From Trichomonas vaginalis G3 (taxonomy: Eukaryota; Parabasalia; Trichomonadida; Trichomonadidae): DNA of 64,000 nt. The notes below the pieces were generated by a model. That model was not told where the DNA came from. It did no database searches and saw nothing but the letters and a program-made list of their open reading frames with translations. How positions within the stretch are numbered: position 1 is the first letter of the stretch; each line of letters begins with the position of its first letter. Below are positions 28,722-39,358 of this stretch, in pieces. The DNA lies in the NCBI RefSeq assembly GCF_026262505.1, contig NC_067203.1, positions 25,649,411 through 25,713,410 on the forward strand, in the 5' to 3' direction. The position numbers and the translations under genes were made by a program.

Positions 28722-29106
28722 TATCATTTTATAAATGTTTTATTATTTGTTTGTTTATTATAAAAATATTGTTTAAATTTGTTTAGACGAAGAATAACTC
28801 TTTTCAGAATAACATGACCTTCAAATAGTTTTGGAGTTATAATATCTGGATTTGAAATAATGAAAAAAAAATTAGGCAATATAAAAGATTGATAAAAAGA
28901 TAAAAAGTAAAGTAATAACATGAGATGAATAATGATAAACATCTTCTTCATATGACTTTTTATATGGTCTCATCAATAATAGAGGGTATTTCGCCGCACA
29001 GAGATATGTTGAAAAATGTGATAGTTTATTAATAGGATAAATATAATTCAGAAGGTTAAAAAAATTAATATAAAGAGAAGTATTCTAAATGTAAATGATA
29101 GAATAT
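28722..29106. other. Short intergenic region, possible tiny frame
   Basis: A minus-strand frame at 28724-28951 (75 codons) begins MKKMFIIIHLMLLLYFL, like a signal peptide, and continues with a Lys/Asn-rich tail. Its composition is near that of random AT-rich DNA, so I do not call it a gene. Nothing else is seen. Confidence 0.3.
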
Positions 29107-30411
29107 TTAATAATCATTTATTATTTCATTGTTTTCTGGCCATCTTTGATTCTTCAGCACAAAAAGACCTTTGTTAATGGCTTTTATTGCCAGAGGGAAA
29201 TCAATTGTTCCTGTAAATGATCCGTGGTGGTACATTCCAGGAACTTGAAAAGAAACTATCCAAATGTTCTTAATCAAAGCGTTTGCAATGACAGGATCAT
29301 CGTGCATGTTGCCAAAGCCAACAATGCAAACTGTGTGTGGATTCATCCATACAAGATTTGCGAAATTAGAGCCAGTAGGTCCGAAATACATTAAACAGCT
29401 TGCGTAAGCAATTACAGACTCTCTAAATGTAGGATACAGTGTTTCCAATACGAAAATTCTTATTTCTGGAAATCTAAATTTTGCTATTTCCAAAAATTCA
29501 AAGAAATTAAAGAAATGTCTGTTTCCCATCGGCCTGTTATAGAATCCATATCGTGTTGGAACAATATTTGTGGTGTTAAACCGTTTTCTCATCATATTTG
29601 ATAATTTTTTAAGTCCGATGTGGATGCATCCCTGAACAGTCTCTGGATTATATACTGTATGGAAGTGGTGAGCAAACACCCACTGATTGTGTTCCAAAAA
29701 TAGTATCCTATCGCTGGAAAATCCGAAAACTTCCAAAGCTTCTCTGTAAATGGATGAGTTAACAGGAAGTAGGAATATAGATTTGTTCATTATTTCCTGC
29801 GGAAGAAATAACAATGGTGCCAAAGCGTCACAAATCCAATGGCCGTACATTATAACCCACTTTGATCCAACGGAAATAACGTCTTCGTAGTAAGCAACTA
29901 CTTCTCCGCTTTCACCAAAGTGTGGAAGATTGTTTTCGAGACTTGGATAAACTAATTTTCCTGATATATTGGCAGATCCACCGTATGGACCTGCATAAAC
30001 GTATTCAAAGTCAACATATGTAGCATTCGTATGATTTAATGCTGTAGAAATAAAATAAACACTGCTCATTCCTGGAATTTTTCCATCATCCAAAAGATAT
30101 TTTTCAATCGCAGAATAATTTCCTTGAAAGTATACATTATGTTCGTAAAACGGTGTTGCTACTATAAATTTCCTAAGAGAATTCGAATCAAAGTAATTAT
30201 ATTGTGGATGAAACGAAATTTTAACTAAATTGCTATTTTGAAGACTTTGAAATAGGATCATTATTATCAATGACGATCCTAGTAGATAATATTTAGCCAA
30301 TATTAGTTGTCGTCTTATTTGGTTGCGCCGATATTTTAGACGTATTTTAAATTTGTTCGTTTTCAAATGAAACCTATTTCCCAATCCAATAAACAATAAA
30401 CTTCTAATCAT
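29107..30411 (-). CDS. GT61/DUF563-type glycosyltransferase, type II membrane protein
   Basis: A 434-residue protein with a short basic cytoplasmic N-terminus, one membrane anchor at about residues 38-57 (AKYYLLGSSLIIMILFQSL) and a lumenal domain. The domain fits DUF563 (glycosyltransferase family 61): WVIMYGHWICDALAPLLFLP, where such enzymes have a conserved His-Trp/Asp region, and later YFGPTGSNFANLVWM followed by HHGSF. Family enzymes add sugars such as xylose, arabinose or N-acetylglucosamine in the Golgi or ER. The donor and acceptor here are unknown; trichomonad surface glycoconjugates are a reasonable guess. A decayed copy of its 5' end lies at 38931-39290. Confidence 0.7.
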   Translation of the reverse strand: MIRSLLFIGLGNRFHLKTNKFKIRLKYRRNQIRRQLILAKYYLLGSSLIIMILFQSLQNSNLVKISFHPQYNYFDSNSLRKFIVATPFYEHNVYFQGNYSAIEKYLLDDGKIPGMSSVYFISTALNHTNATYVDFEYVYAGPYGGSANISGKLVYPSLENNLPHFGESGEVVAYYEDVISVGSKWVIMYGHWICDALAPLLFLPQEIMNKSIFLLPVNSSIYREALEVFGFSSDRILFLEHNQWVFAHHFHTVYNPETVQGCIHIGLKKLSNMMRKRFNTTNIVPTRYGFYNRPMGNRHFFNFFEFLEIAKFRFPEIRIFVLETLYPTFRESVIAYASCLMYFGPTGSNFANLVWMNPHTVCIVGFGNMHDDPVIANALIKNIWIVSFQVPGMYHHGSFTGTIDFPLAIKAINKGLFVLKNQRWPENNEIINDY

Positions 30412-30559
30412 TTACGATAAAATATAGGAATCTATCTAGATTCAAAACTATTCTAGCCATCTATTCTTTGCTTTTTAATTTTTTTTCTCTTTCTGAAAAG
30501 GGTAGCTATATTGACAATTGTGACAGTAGAATGTGTATGATGCATTGTTTACTTAAATC

Positions 30560-31080
30560 GAAGAAAATTTATTTCAAACAGATTTCAGATACTTTTGCGT
30601 TTCTTCCTTTGCATGATCTAAAGCTGTTTTCCCTTCATTATCTTTTGAATCTTTATGAGCTCCGATAGATATCAAGTATTTGATTATTTCAAGTTGATCT
30701 TCACTGGCTGCAACAATAAGAGGAGTGAATCCTGAATTATTTTTGGCTTCTTTATTTGCTCCTGAAGAGATTAGATATTTAGCTACATCGAGATGATTTC
30801 TCTCACAAGCATACATAAGAGCATTATGTCCTCTATTTGTCGTTGCTTCAATATCAACTCCAATTGAAACAAGATATTTAACAACTTCTAATCTGCTATA
30901 ATATGCTGCCCAAATGAGCGGGTTCTTTCCACAATTATCCTTTGCTTCTTTATTTGCTATAGGTGATGAAGTTGCATCCATATCTAAACAGAAGTCACCA
31001 AGATCGTTGAATATTATATGAATAAAAATGAACTCATCATGTAACATAACCGCTACTACCTGATGCATGTTAATTTGCAT
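30560..31080 (-). pseudogene. Ankyrin-repeat gene fragment (duplicate)
   Basis: The 3' part, up to about 30957, is nearly identical at DNA level to the end of the full ankyrin gene at 39359-40318; I count about five differences in some 390 bases, all near the 3' end. It holds about four ankyrin repeats (NPLIWAAYYSRLEVVKYL, ALMYACERNHLDVAKYL and similar). Upstream of 30957 the reading is unrelated, and the 168-residue frame beginning at 31080 looks like a chance fusion. The N-terminal domain of the parent is missing. I take it for a recent truncated duplicate rather than a working gene. Confidence 0.65.
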
Positions 31081-31415
31081 TAATATAAATAACTTATGTT
31101 TTTGCGGTAAAAATTGAATGATTATTGGTCCGTTTTTTACATTGAACTGACATCACTTAATGGTGCAATTACCACTTTCTGACATTCTCTCAATTTTTTT
31201 GACATATAATCATTATATACCAATTTTCTATGCTAGAAAATTAATATTTTGATATATTAATAAATCACTCAATAGTACTTCGATTGGCAGTTATACTTTG
31301 ATATTATATGAAACGCCCTTAAGCCATTAAACGATGAGATCAAAATATTAGAAATGCAATATCATATTCATATTTATTCCATTAAAAGAAAATTAAATTA
31401 TTTATAATCAACAAC
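31081..31415. other. Intergenic region
   Basis: About 330 AT-rich bases between the ankyrin fragment and the 3' end of the minus-strand BspA gene. I see nothing in it. Confidence 0.5.
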
Positions 31416-34157
31416 TTATTTTGAAATGTTTAATATCATAATTGAGAGAATAATGATAATGGTACTTAATACAGCTAGCATTGATATTAAAATAACATGC
31501 AACGTTCCAAAACTATCAAAAGTTTCGAATGGCACCGATCTTTTTTGAAAATTTTCATCTAAATCAGTTATATGGGTATACTGATCATCATAGTAAAATA
31601 TTTCATTACCTTCTATAATATTTTGGTCTATTTTATATGTCGGACCATATTCACCTTCTTTGGCATACCTAGCCGGATTGTTATAGTCCCATATTATTTT
31701 CCGACAATCCATATAGATATTTGTATAGGGATACATTTTACCATTTTGACATATAATATAAGAATCTGAGATATTCTCAAGTAAATTAATATCATTCTTC
31801 TCAGGAGTAACGACTACTTTGTAAATCAATGTTTCTTGGAAAGTCCTATCATCAATCAGTTTGACTGTGGAAGGTACTTCGAAGTAGTTTCGTTGATTTT
31901 TAATAATAAACATCAAACCTCTTGATTTATTCATGAAACAGTTTCCTTCAACATAATACAATGGATGTCCACCATCTTTGAACTTGAAATCAATCTCTGA
32001 GCCAACAAAACTCGAAACATTAATTGAAACCAAAGAGTTTGGAATTAATAATTCTGAAATACTTGTGTATGAAAGTGTCAAATGACCAATAGCTCTGATA
32101 TTTTCATTGAACTCAAATGTTCTAAGTTCAGTACAATTAAAGAAAGCATAATCGCTAATGTTTAATAGATTAGTAGGACAATGTAATTCCTGTATCTTTG
32201 ATTCCATAAATGCTTCATCTTCAATGTATTGAAGAGACTCAGAAAGATGCAAATTAATGTTTGCAGGTGAATATTTAAAGCACTGATATGGAATCATTGC
32301 TAATCTTGACAAATTGACGTCTTTTAATGAAGCACAATCCATAAAACAACCAGCACCAACAATAAATAATTCATTTTTGAATTCCAGTGTTTGCAAACTT
32401 GTACAGCCGCAAAAACAGTACTCGCCGAGGTAATCAATAGTTACTGAATCTGGTATAATGATATTGGTTAAATTGGAGCAATATATGAAGCAATAATTAG
32501 GAAATCCTACGATTTTATCATTCTTAAATTCAATTGTTTTAACACTAGTGCAATTGTAAAACATATAACTATTGAGTATGAGATTTTGATGCACGATTAT
32601 TTTCTCAAGATGACTGGTGGTGTTAAAAGCATACAATCCAATTTCTAAAACATTCTCAGGTATTTCGAAACTTGCTGCCTCTAAACCACCTGGATATAAT
32701 ATCAGACTTGTTTTGTTTGCGGAATAAACTATATTATTTTCCACATAAAAGTTTTCGTTATCTATGAGTAAAACTTCCTTTAAATAAGGATTATTAATAC
32801 GATTGAATGGAAACTCCTGGTAATCTCCAGTTAAAGTTATCTTTTCAAGATGTTGGAAGAAATCATCTTCTGGATAATAATATAATTCACGAAGTACTTT
32901 ATGAAAAATAAGTTCTTTGATTTTGGCACCATTGAAACAGTCGAATGAAAGCGTGTCAACATTCTTTAAATCAATAGTTGTGAGGTTTGTATTTATGAAT
33001 GCTTTCCAACCAATACCGGTTATTGAACTTGCTAAAGTTACTTCGGATAATTTCGTGCAGTTTGCAAACATGCAGCTATTGATATATCGGAAATTAGAAT
33101 TTTCTTCAAAGACGACCTTTTGAAGTTCATGGCAACAATAAAAAAGCAATCCATAATCATCCCATCCATGAACTCCCTTTATTGTCATCTCTTTAATATA
33201 AGTATAGGTGAGAACTCCATGATTATATTCGAAATCATTCCCTAATATAAGTTTATCTGTCCATTCTTTGATATCAATTAATGGACATTGTTCGAATAAA
33301 CTAGAACCAACTTCCATTTCGTGATCTCCCCATCCAATAATATGTTTTAACTTTGTACAGTTAAAGAAGCAGTTACTATAAATAGAAGTACATCTTGTTA
33401 AATCAAGAGTTTCGAGTTCTGGTAAGTTTGCTGCACATGTTACACTTTCAAGTCCAGGAGGAATTGTTTTAATAAGTGCGTTTGAAATTTCAATTGTATA
33501 AGTGTATTCTGGATCATTTGGAACAATGATTTCTTCAATATATAAATCTTTCAATTTAAGAATGGTACAATCTTTTGTGAACTCAATAACCTTGAGGGTA
33601 TGTATTCTAGGAATAATATAACTCTTGAATACTTGTGTATGATATAGCAAACCGTCCAAAACCATTTAATTCGTGACTGTAAGTGAGTTTGGTTAAAGAG
33701 ATGCATTTAAAGAAAGCGTATTCAGAAATAGTTGTTGCTTTTGACTCAACTGTGGTAAGATTCAAGCATCTATAGCATATATATGCAGCAATATTTGTAA
33801 GCGAGTCGGGAAATGTAAGTGATGTAATAGCTGAATTAGCAAAAGCGTAATCTTTAACGTCTGTAACGCTGGGAATATTAACAGTACTAAGGTTTATGCA
33901 ATAAGAAAATGCTCCTATTCCAATGTATTGTATGTTATCAAGTTGAATTTCAGAAATTGTTGAGTTACAAAAGGCATAGTCGCCAATTCTTGTAACACTA
34001 CTAATGAGAATTACCTTTTGAATGTTCGTGTTATCTTTAAATGTATTTTCTTTTATTTCTTGAATATTTTGACTTTGAATTTCAATAGTTTTTACTAATG
34101 AAAGGCCTTCAAAAATAGGAATCTCATTAAAGTTTCCGCCAATAACAAAATAAAATT
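31416..34157 (-). pseudogene. BspA-like leucine-rich-repeat surface protein, damaged 5' part
   Basis: Most of this gene is a 749-codon frame (33665-31416) of TpLRR-type repeats, seen as units like SSVTRIGDYAFCNST and NYCFIYCSNLTNIIIP, followed by an acidic Tyr-rich stretch and one C-terminal membrane segment (HVILISMLAVLSTIIIILS) with a tail of only four or so residues. Upstream, 33668-34157 continues the same repeat pattern in another frame. The frames join at a one-base slip near 33615, where the upstream frame reaches a stop just after IQELYYS. The upstream frame is open to a stop at 34158 with no ATG, so the true start is also missing. BspA-like proteins are cell-surface or secreted adhesion candidates. 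This one is probably not expressed as a full protein. Confidence 0.75.
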
Positions 34158-34666
34158 ATTATAAATTAAATACAACCAATTGATAAAACAAAAACAACGC
34201 CTGTGAAAAATTTTGAAAACTCCCGATAAAAAGTTCTCAAAGAAATTTTGAGTGGTTAACTAATTCAAATAACAAAGGAAAACACCCTATTTTTGATGTA
34301 AAATTGGAAAAAATATATTATTCACAGTAAATAGATATCAAATTTTATATTTAGCCGAAAAATGATCTCAAAAATTCACATTGAATTTTTGCCTTTCAAA
34401 AATAAAATTTGAAGCATGCGAATATAAATTAATTAATACATCTAGTTTCGTTATTAAGATATCGATATCGAGACTTTTCAATGCTCGATTTTAAGGTTCG
34501 GTTAATATTATTGAAAGCTCAGACATATTTTAATATTTAGCCGGGCTATTTCAGAGGATTGAGTCCAAGTTCAATCCTCTGAAAAGTTATGGATATTTTT
34601 TTAATAATTTTTCAATGATATACAAGTTATCAAAATTTATGTAAACATTTCAAATTTGAAATATCA
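34158..34666. other. Intergenic region between divergent BspA genes
   Basis: About 500 AT-rich bases without a gene. It holds a perfect 14-bp hairpin at 34549-34584, listed separately. It should contain the promoter of the plus-strand BspA gene; no strong initiator was found. Confidence 0.5.
34549..34584. repeat. Perfect 14-bp inverted repeat with 8-nt loop
   Basis: TTTCAGAGGATTGA (34549-34562) and TCAATCCTCTGAAA (34571-34584) are exact reverse complements. The repeat lies about 80 bases before the ATG of the plus-strand BspA gene. Its GC content is above that of the surroundings. Confidence 0.7.
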
Positions 34667-34929
34667 ATGTTTTCACGATTTGTTGTTCAAACTCTCATTT
34701 CAAAGGAGAATAAACTCAATTGCGAATTTCAAATCGACGGGACTAATCTGATAGTCAAAAGTACTCAAGATTTTGACAATGTTGACGCATCATTACAAGC
34801 AATGAAAGATAATAACATTAATACTTTCACATATGACGTACAATATTCTTTTCCCACTTTTATTGGTATCAAAATGGTTGAACATATTGTTATTTCTAAA
34901 CAGACTAGTATTTTAAAAGAGGATGTTTT

Positions 34930-35205
34930 ATTGTCGTCTGGAAAAAGTGACAAAATTATTATTGTCGTCTAAAAAGGTGACAAATTATTATTGTCGTCTG
35001 GAAAAGTGACAAAATTATCATTGTCGTCTAAAAAATAGATTTTTCAAGCATGTTTCGGTACCTAAATAAAGGAAGAACATCAATTCCATCTATGTATATA
35101 GTATGCAAACACGCATGATATATGGAGTAGCTCTTTATCTGGCTAAAAATACTATTATTTGAAAATTCGCATTGTCGTCTAAAACCGCCAGACGACAATA
35201 ATAAT
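34930..35205. repeat. 30-bp direct repeats with a terminal inverted copy, candidate insertion
   Basis: The decamer ATTGTCGTCT occurs at 34930, 34961, 34990, 35020 and 35171, and inverted at 35190-35199. The first four sit in near-identical units of about 30 bases containing GTGACAAAATTAT. The last direct and inverted copies form a 10-bp hairpin with a 9-base loop. The cluster lies inside the BspA coding region, where it breaks the reading frame. It may be a small nonautonomous DNA element or a local repeat expansion. Confidence 0.55.
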
Positions 35206-38073
35206 ACCCCATTTTAAAATATGCATTATATCGTAGCTCTCATATAAAAACGCTAACATTAAATGCTTTAACTACAATAGAACCTTATTCCTTTGCATAC
35301 TCAACAATTGAAACGATTAATGGTATTGAAAATTTAAATTCGATCCAAGAAAGTGCCTTTGAAGGGTGCACGCGTTTAAACTTAGAAGGTAAAATTAAAT
35401 ATTGTGTATATAATTGCTTTCGTTTTACAAAAATTAAAAATATTCAAGTATCAAGAATTGGAGGAGGTGCATTTGCTGACATGCATGAACTAGAAACAGT
35501 AACTATTGTTGATTATGATATAATTCCGGAATTTGCTTTTTACAATTGTTTCAAATTAAAATCAATTACTTTTACTCAACCAATTACCGTTATTGGCAAT
35601 AATGCATTTGAAAACAGTGCCATAAAAACATTCGATTTCAGCAACATTATTGCAATTGAATCATATGCTTTTCGAAATTCCAAACTTGAAACGGCTATTT
35701 TACCCAATTTGAAACTGTATCCAGAAGCATTTGCCGAATGTAAGTACTTAACATCTGTAACAATTAGTGATAAAGTTACATTTGTCTCTATGATTGGAAT
35801 ATACTCTCCTATTGAACATTTCAGAGATTGTTATGCTTTAACAACCGTCAATTATGGCAATACAGGAACTGTATCTAAAGGAATGTTCAAGTTCTGTTAC
35901 AGTTTGAAGACATTTTCATCGTCAAATAATAGTCTAGAAATTCAAGATGAAGCATTCTATTCATGTACAAGTTTAACAGATATATCAGCTACTCAAGTTG
36001 GAAGAATAGGATCTAAAGCATTCATTTTATGCAACTCTTTAACATCATTCACCCCACAATTTTCGACACTTGGTGACAAAGCATTTTATGGATGCGAAAA
36101 GCTTGGAACAATTGATGCCCATGATTGTGGAAAATATTCATTTGCATTTTGTCCATCAATTAAATCATGTATACTTAGATCGACTTTACATACTGGAGTT
36201 ATGATGAACTGCACAAGTTTAGAATCTGCAGAATTGGTGAATGTGCGAGCCATTCCTGATAAATGCTTCTTTGGCTGCACAAAACTCAAAACAATAACTT
36301 TCCCTACCACAGTAACGGTTGAATCAATTGGAAATTATGCTTTTCAAGATACTATTTTAGAATTAGAAACATTAGATTTAAGTGGATGCAATCAAATTGG
36401 TAACTATTCTTTCAGGGATGTCAAGATTAAAAATCTGAAATTGGGTAATAATTATCAAACATTCACAAGACCACAATATGAAATTGGTCAGGGTCCATTC
36501 GCTGATGTTAAATCAATAGAACATATAACAATTGCTGCAAACTCTGAAGCATTTAAAGCTGTTGATTACAAAGATTCACCAGATGTTACATTCACATTTG
36601 AAACTCCAAGTATTTATACAGAAGATGATAATTTAATAACTAAAGATAATGAAATTTATTACTTTAAGCCATCTAGTTCCTTAGATCATTTTGAATTTAC
36701 TAGCACCCACGCCAATATACACTACTATGCATTTTCAAATGCGAAAAATCTAAATAAAGTTACAGCTAGAAAATCTCTTAGTTCATCACCTTTTGCATTT
36801 GCACGCTGTAAATCTTTGAAAACAGCATATATTTCCATGGAGGGCATTGAATCACAAAGAATTTTGAAAGATAACGATGAACAACCAATAGTTCCAACAG
36901 GACTCTTTGCAAATTGTACTAATCTGGAATCTGTGACAATAGGCCATGGCTACACAGTAATTAGCGAAAGTGTATTCGAAGGATGTTCGAAGTTAATGTC
37001 CGTAATTATAATTGATGAAGGTGTTAGTTTAGGAGCATTTTGTTTCGCTAATTGTACTTCACTGACTGATATAAAATTCAATTCTATTAATAGAGTTGAT
37101 GCATATTGCATAGCAGGATGCACCAATCTAACAACACTTAACTTCACAAATATTGAAAGTGCTGCAGAAGCAGCGTTTGCATTTTCATCATTAGAAAATA
37201 TTGTTGTTCCTGACCACTTTTTAGTTAACTTTTCATTTAGCTATTGCAGAAATTTGAAGAAAGTACAAATTGTTAAAGGAGGACATTATGATTATGCTTC
37301 AATTAATCGTGGATGTTTTAATTGTTCTAGTTTAGAGGAAATTAATCTTTCAGATAATATTCAATCTATAGGTGAATATGCATTCGGATTCACAAAACTT
37401 AAGTATCTTTATCTTCCTAACAATGTAAGTGAAATTAATTCTACCGCATTTTATGGGTCTGATGACATCCAATTGGATCTTGATGAATGTTCTCATCTAT
37501 ATTTTACACTTGGTAATTATGAACTTATTGAGAGGGCAACATATAAACTTGTTTTAACATTTGGAAAACTCCCGTCAACTTACATTGTTCCTCAGCAAAT
37601 CAAGGTGATCGGATCTAATTCAATATTATCGCGTCCTATATTTAACGAACAAACAAGCAAAGTTGTTGATTTTGGATTGACAACATTAGTTATAAGAGGC
37701 AATGTTGAAATAGAATCAAATCCTGTTTTTCAAGATCTTTATTTGCATAATCTTTGTTATGGAGGGAATATGAAGCCGTTCGATTTCGATGTACCAAACG
37801 TCAAACGAATCTTTGTAACCGAGAGATATATAAAAAGGAAGTGGGGTTTTGATCAAAGTGTAATTTTTGATGATTGTGATACTTCAGTTCCTTTTGAGAA
37901 TTACGCCAATAATATTAATAAATACCCAGAAAATCCAACTTACATTCCTTATCCAACACCAAGGCCAAAGAAGAAATATGTCTGTTCTATATTAGGCGAA
38001 ATCGAAACAATTATCGAACCTGAAATCATTCAACCTGAACAAGAACCTTCATCCAATATCACCGAACCTTCTA

Positions 38074-38441
38074 ATGAACAAACGCCATCCAGTGAGCAAA
38101 CGCCATCCAGTGAGCAAACGCCATCCAGTGAGCAAACGCCATCCAGTGAGCAAACGCCATCCAGTGAGCAAACGCCATCCAGTGAGCAAACACCATCCAG
38201 TAAGCAAACGCCATCCAGTGAGCAAACGCCATCCAGTGAGCAAACGCCATCCAGTGAGCAAACATCATCCAGTGAACAAACGCCATCCAGTGAACAAACG
38301 CCATCCAGTGAGCAAACGCCATCCAGTGAGCAAACGCCATCCAGTGAGCAAACGCCATCCAGTGAACAAATACCATTCAATGAACAAACACCAATCAATG
38401 AACAAACACCAATCAATGAACAAACACCATCCAATGAACAA
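38074..38441 (+). repeat. 18-bp coding minisatellite in the BspA stalk
   Basis: About 21 tandem units of 18 bases (core CAAACGCCATCCAGTGAG) encode Glu-Gln-Thr-Pro-Ser-Ser. Most units are identical at DNA level, with diverged ones at the 3' end. The stretch is a Pro/Thr/Ser-rich stalk between the LRR domain and the membrane segment, probably glycosylated. Because the unit is a multiple of three, several other frames on both strands are also open here, but they are not genes. Confidence 0.92.
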
Positions 38442-38930
38442 GCAACTTCATCAGAATTCATTTCTACGGTGGTTGATCCTAAAAAGGGAAGTGGATTTTC
38501 AAATTTGATTATAGGATTGATTATTGCAGTGATCGTCGAATTATTGTTAGTGTTAGTAATGATATTATTTATCATTATAAAGTCAAGAGATGATGATTCT
38601 GATTCAAGTTTTATAGAAATGGATGAAGAAGCTGTGATAAATGCCCGCTTAGATTCTACAGCAATTACTCATGAAAATGTTTTATTTACCATGAGTACAA
38701 TGGTTGACGATGATCCATTTGCACAAGACTTTGAAGATGCACCACCAAATGAATCTTTTTATACTGGTTTAGATGATGAAAATGCATAAAATAAACATAT
38801 TTTACTCATGTATTTTTAGTAACGAATGAAAAAAAAGTTTTAATTTATATATTTTTTTATGAACTACATCACTTTATATATGAGAATTGCAAATTGACAG
38901 ATATTTATCATATAAAAACTATTACCAACA

Positions 38931-39290
38931 TCATATAAAATGTTCGTAAAATGGTGTTCCTTGAAAGTATACACAAAATAATTTCCTTGAAAGCATACAC
39001 CATGATGTTGCTACTATAAATTTTCGCAGAGAATTCGAATCAAAGTAGTTATTGTGTGGATGAAATGAAATTTTAACTAAATTGCTGTTGTAAAGACTTT
39101 GAATTAGGATCATTATTATCAACTAATATTTGTTGCCGTCTAATTTGGTAGCGCCAATATTTTGGTGGTATTTTAAATTTGTTCAATAACAAACGAAACC
39201 TATTCCCCAATCCAATCTGAAAGCTGTTGTAAAGACTTTGAATTAGGATCATTATTATCAACTAATATTTGTTGGCGTCTAATTTGGTAT
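38931..39290 (-). pseudogene. GT61 glycosyltransferase 5'-end fragment
   Basis: A rearranged copy of the first 80 or so codons of the gene at 29107-30411. It includes the membrane anchor (MIIMILIQSL) and LVKISFHPHNNYFDSNSLRK, which matches the parent closely. A 67-base piece is present twice with one mismatch, at 39084-39150 and 39223-39289. The rest of the enzyme is absent. It stands upstream of the ankyrin gene, the same arrangement as at the intact GT61 locus. Confidence 0.75.
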
Positions 39291-39358
39291 CGGATGAGAC
39301 ATATCACATTTGGAAATAAAAGCATTATTTACTTAAGTAAATTTAATTTTTATTTATT

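Larger units (their letters stand above)
34667..38789 (+). pseudogene. BspA-like leucine-rich-repeat surface protein, split near its 5' end
   Basis: The main frame encodes TpLRR repeats (CTSLTDIKF- and GEYAFGFTKLKYLYLP-type units) up to about 37700, a spacer, a Glu-Gln-Thr-Pro-Ser-Ser stalk (about 38077-38450), a membrane segment (LIIGLIIAVIVELLLVLVMI) and a 60-residue acidic tail with NESFYTGL, resembling an endocytic NPxY-type signal. The frame is open upstream of the first ATG at 35481 as far as about 35204 and reads as LRR, so 35481 is not the real start. A 101-codon frame at 34667-34972 looks like the missing N-terminus: its repeat pattern ...KEDVLLSS would run naturally into HIKTLTLNAL at 35241. 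About 300 bases rich in 30-bp repeats lie between. BspA proteins are adhesion candidates. Confidence 0.7.

Noticed and set aside
34667-34972. Independent 101-residue gene
   Set aside because: Its end reads as BspA leucine-rich repeat and continues in style after the repeat block, so it is better seen as the 5' part of the split BspA gene.
38083-38400. CRISPR-like regular repeats
   Set aside because: Units are directly adjacent 18-mers without spacers, inside a coding frame, in a eukaryote.
38030-38575. Long minus- and plus-strand frames of Cys/Val/Leu/Asp or His/Pro/Lys repeats
   Set aside because: They are shadows of the 18-bp coding repeat in the BspA stalk, which is open in most frames because 18 is a multiple of three.
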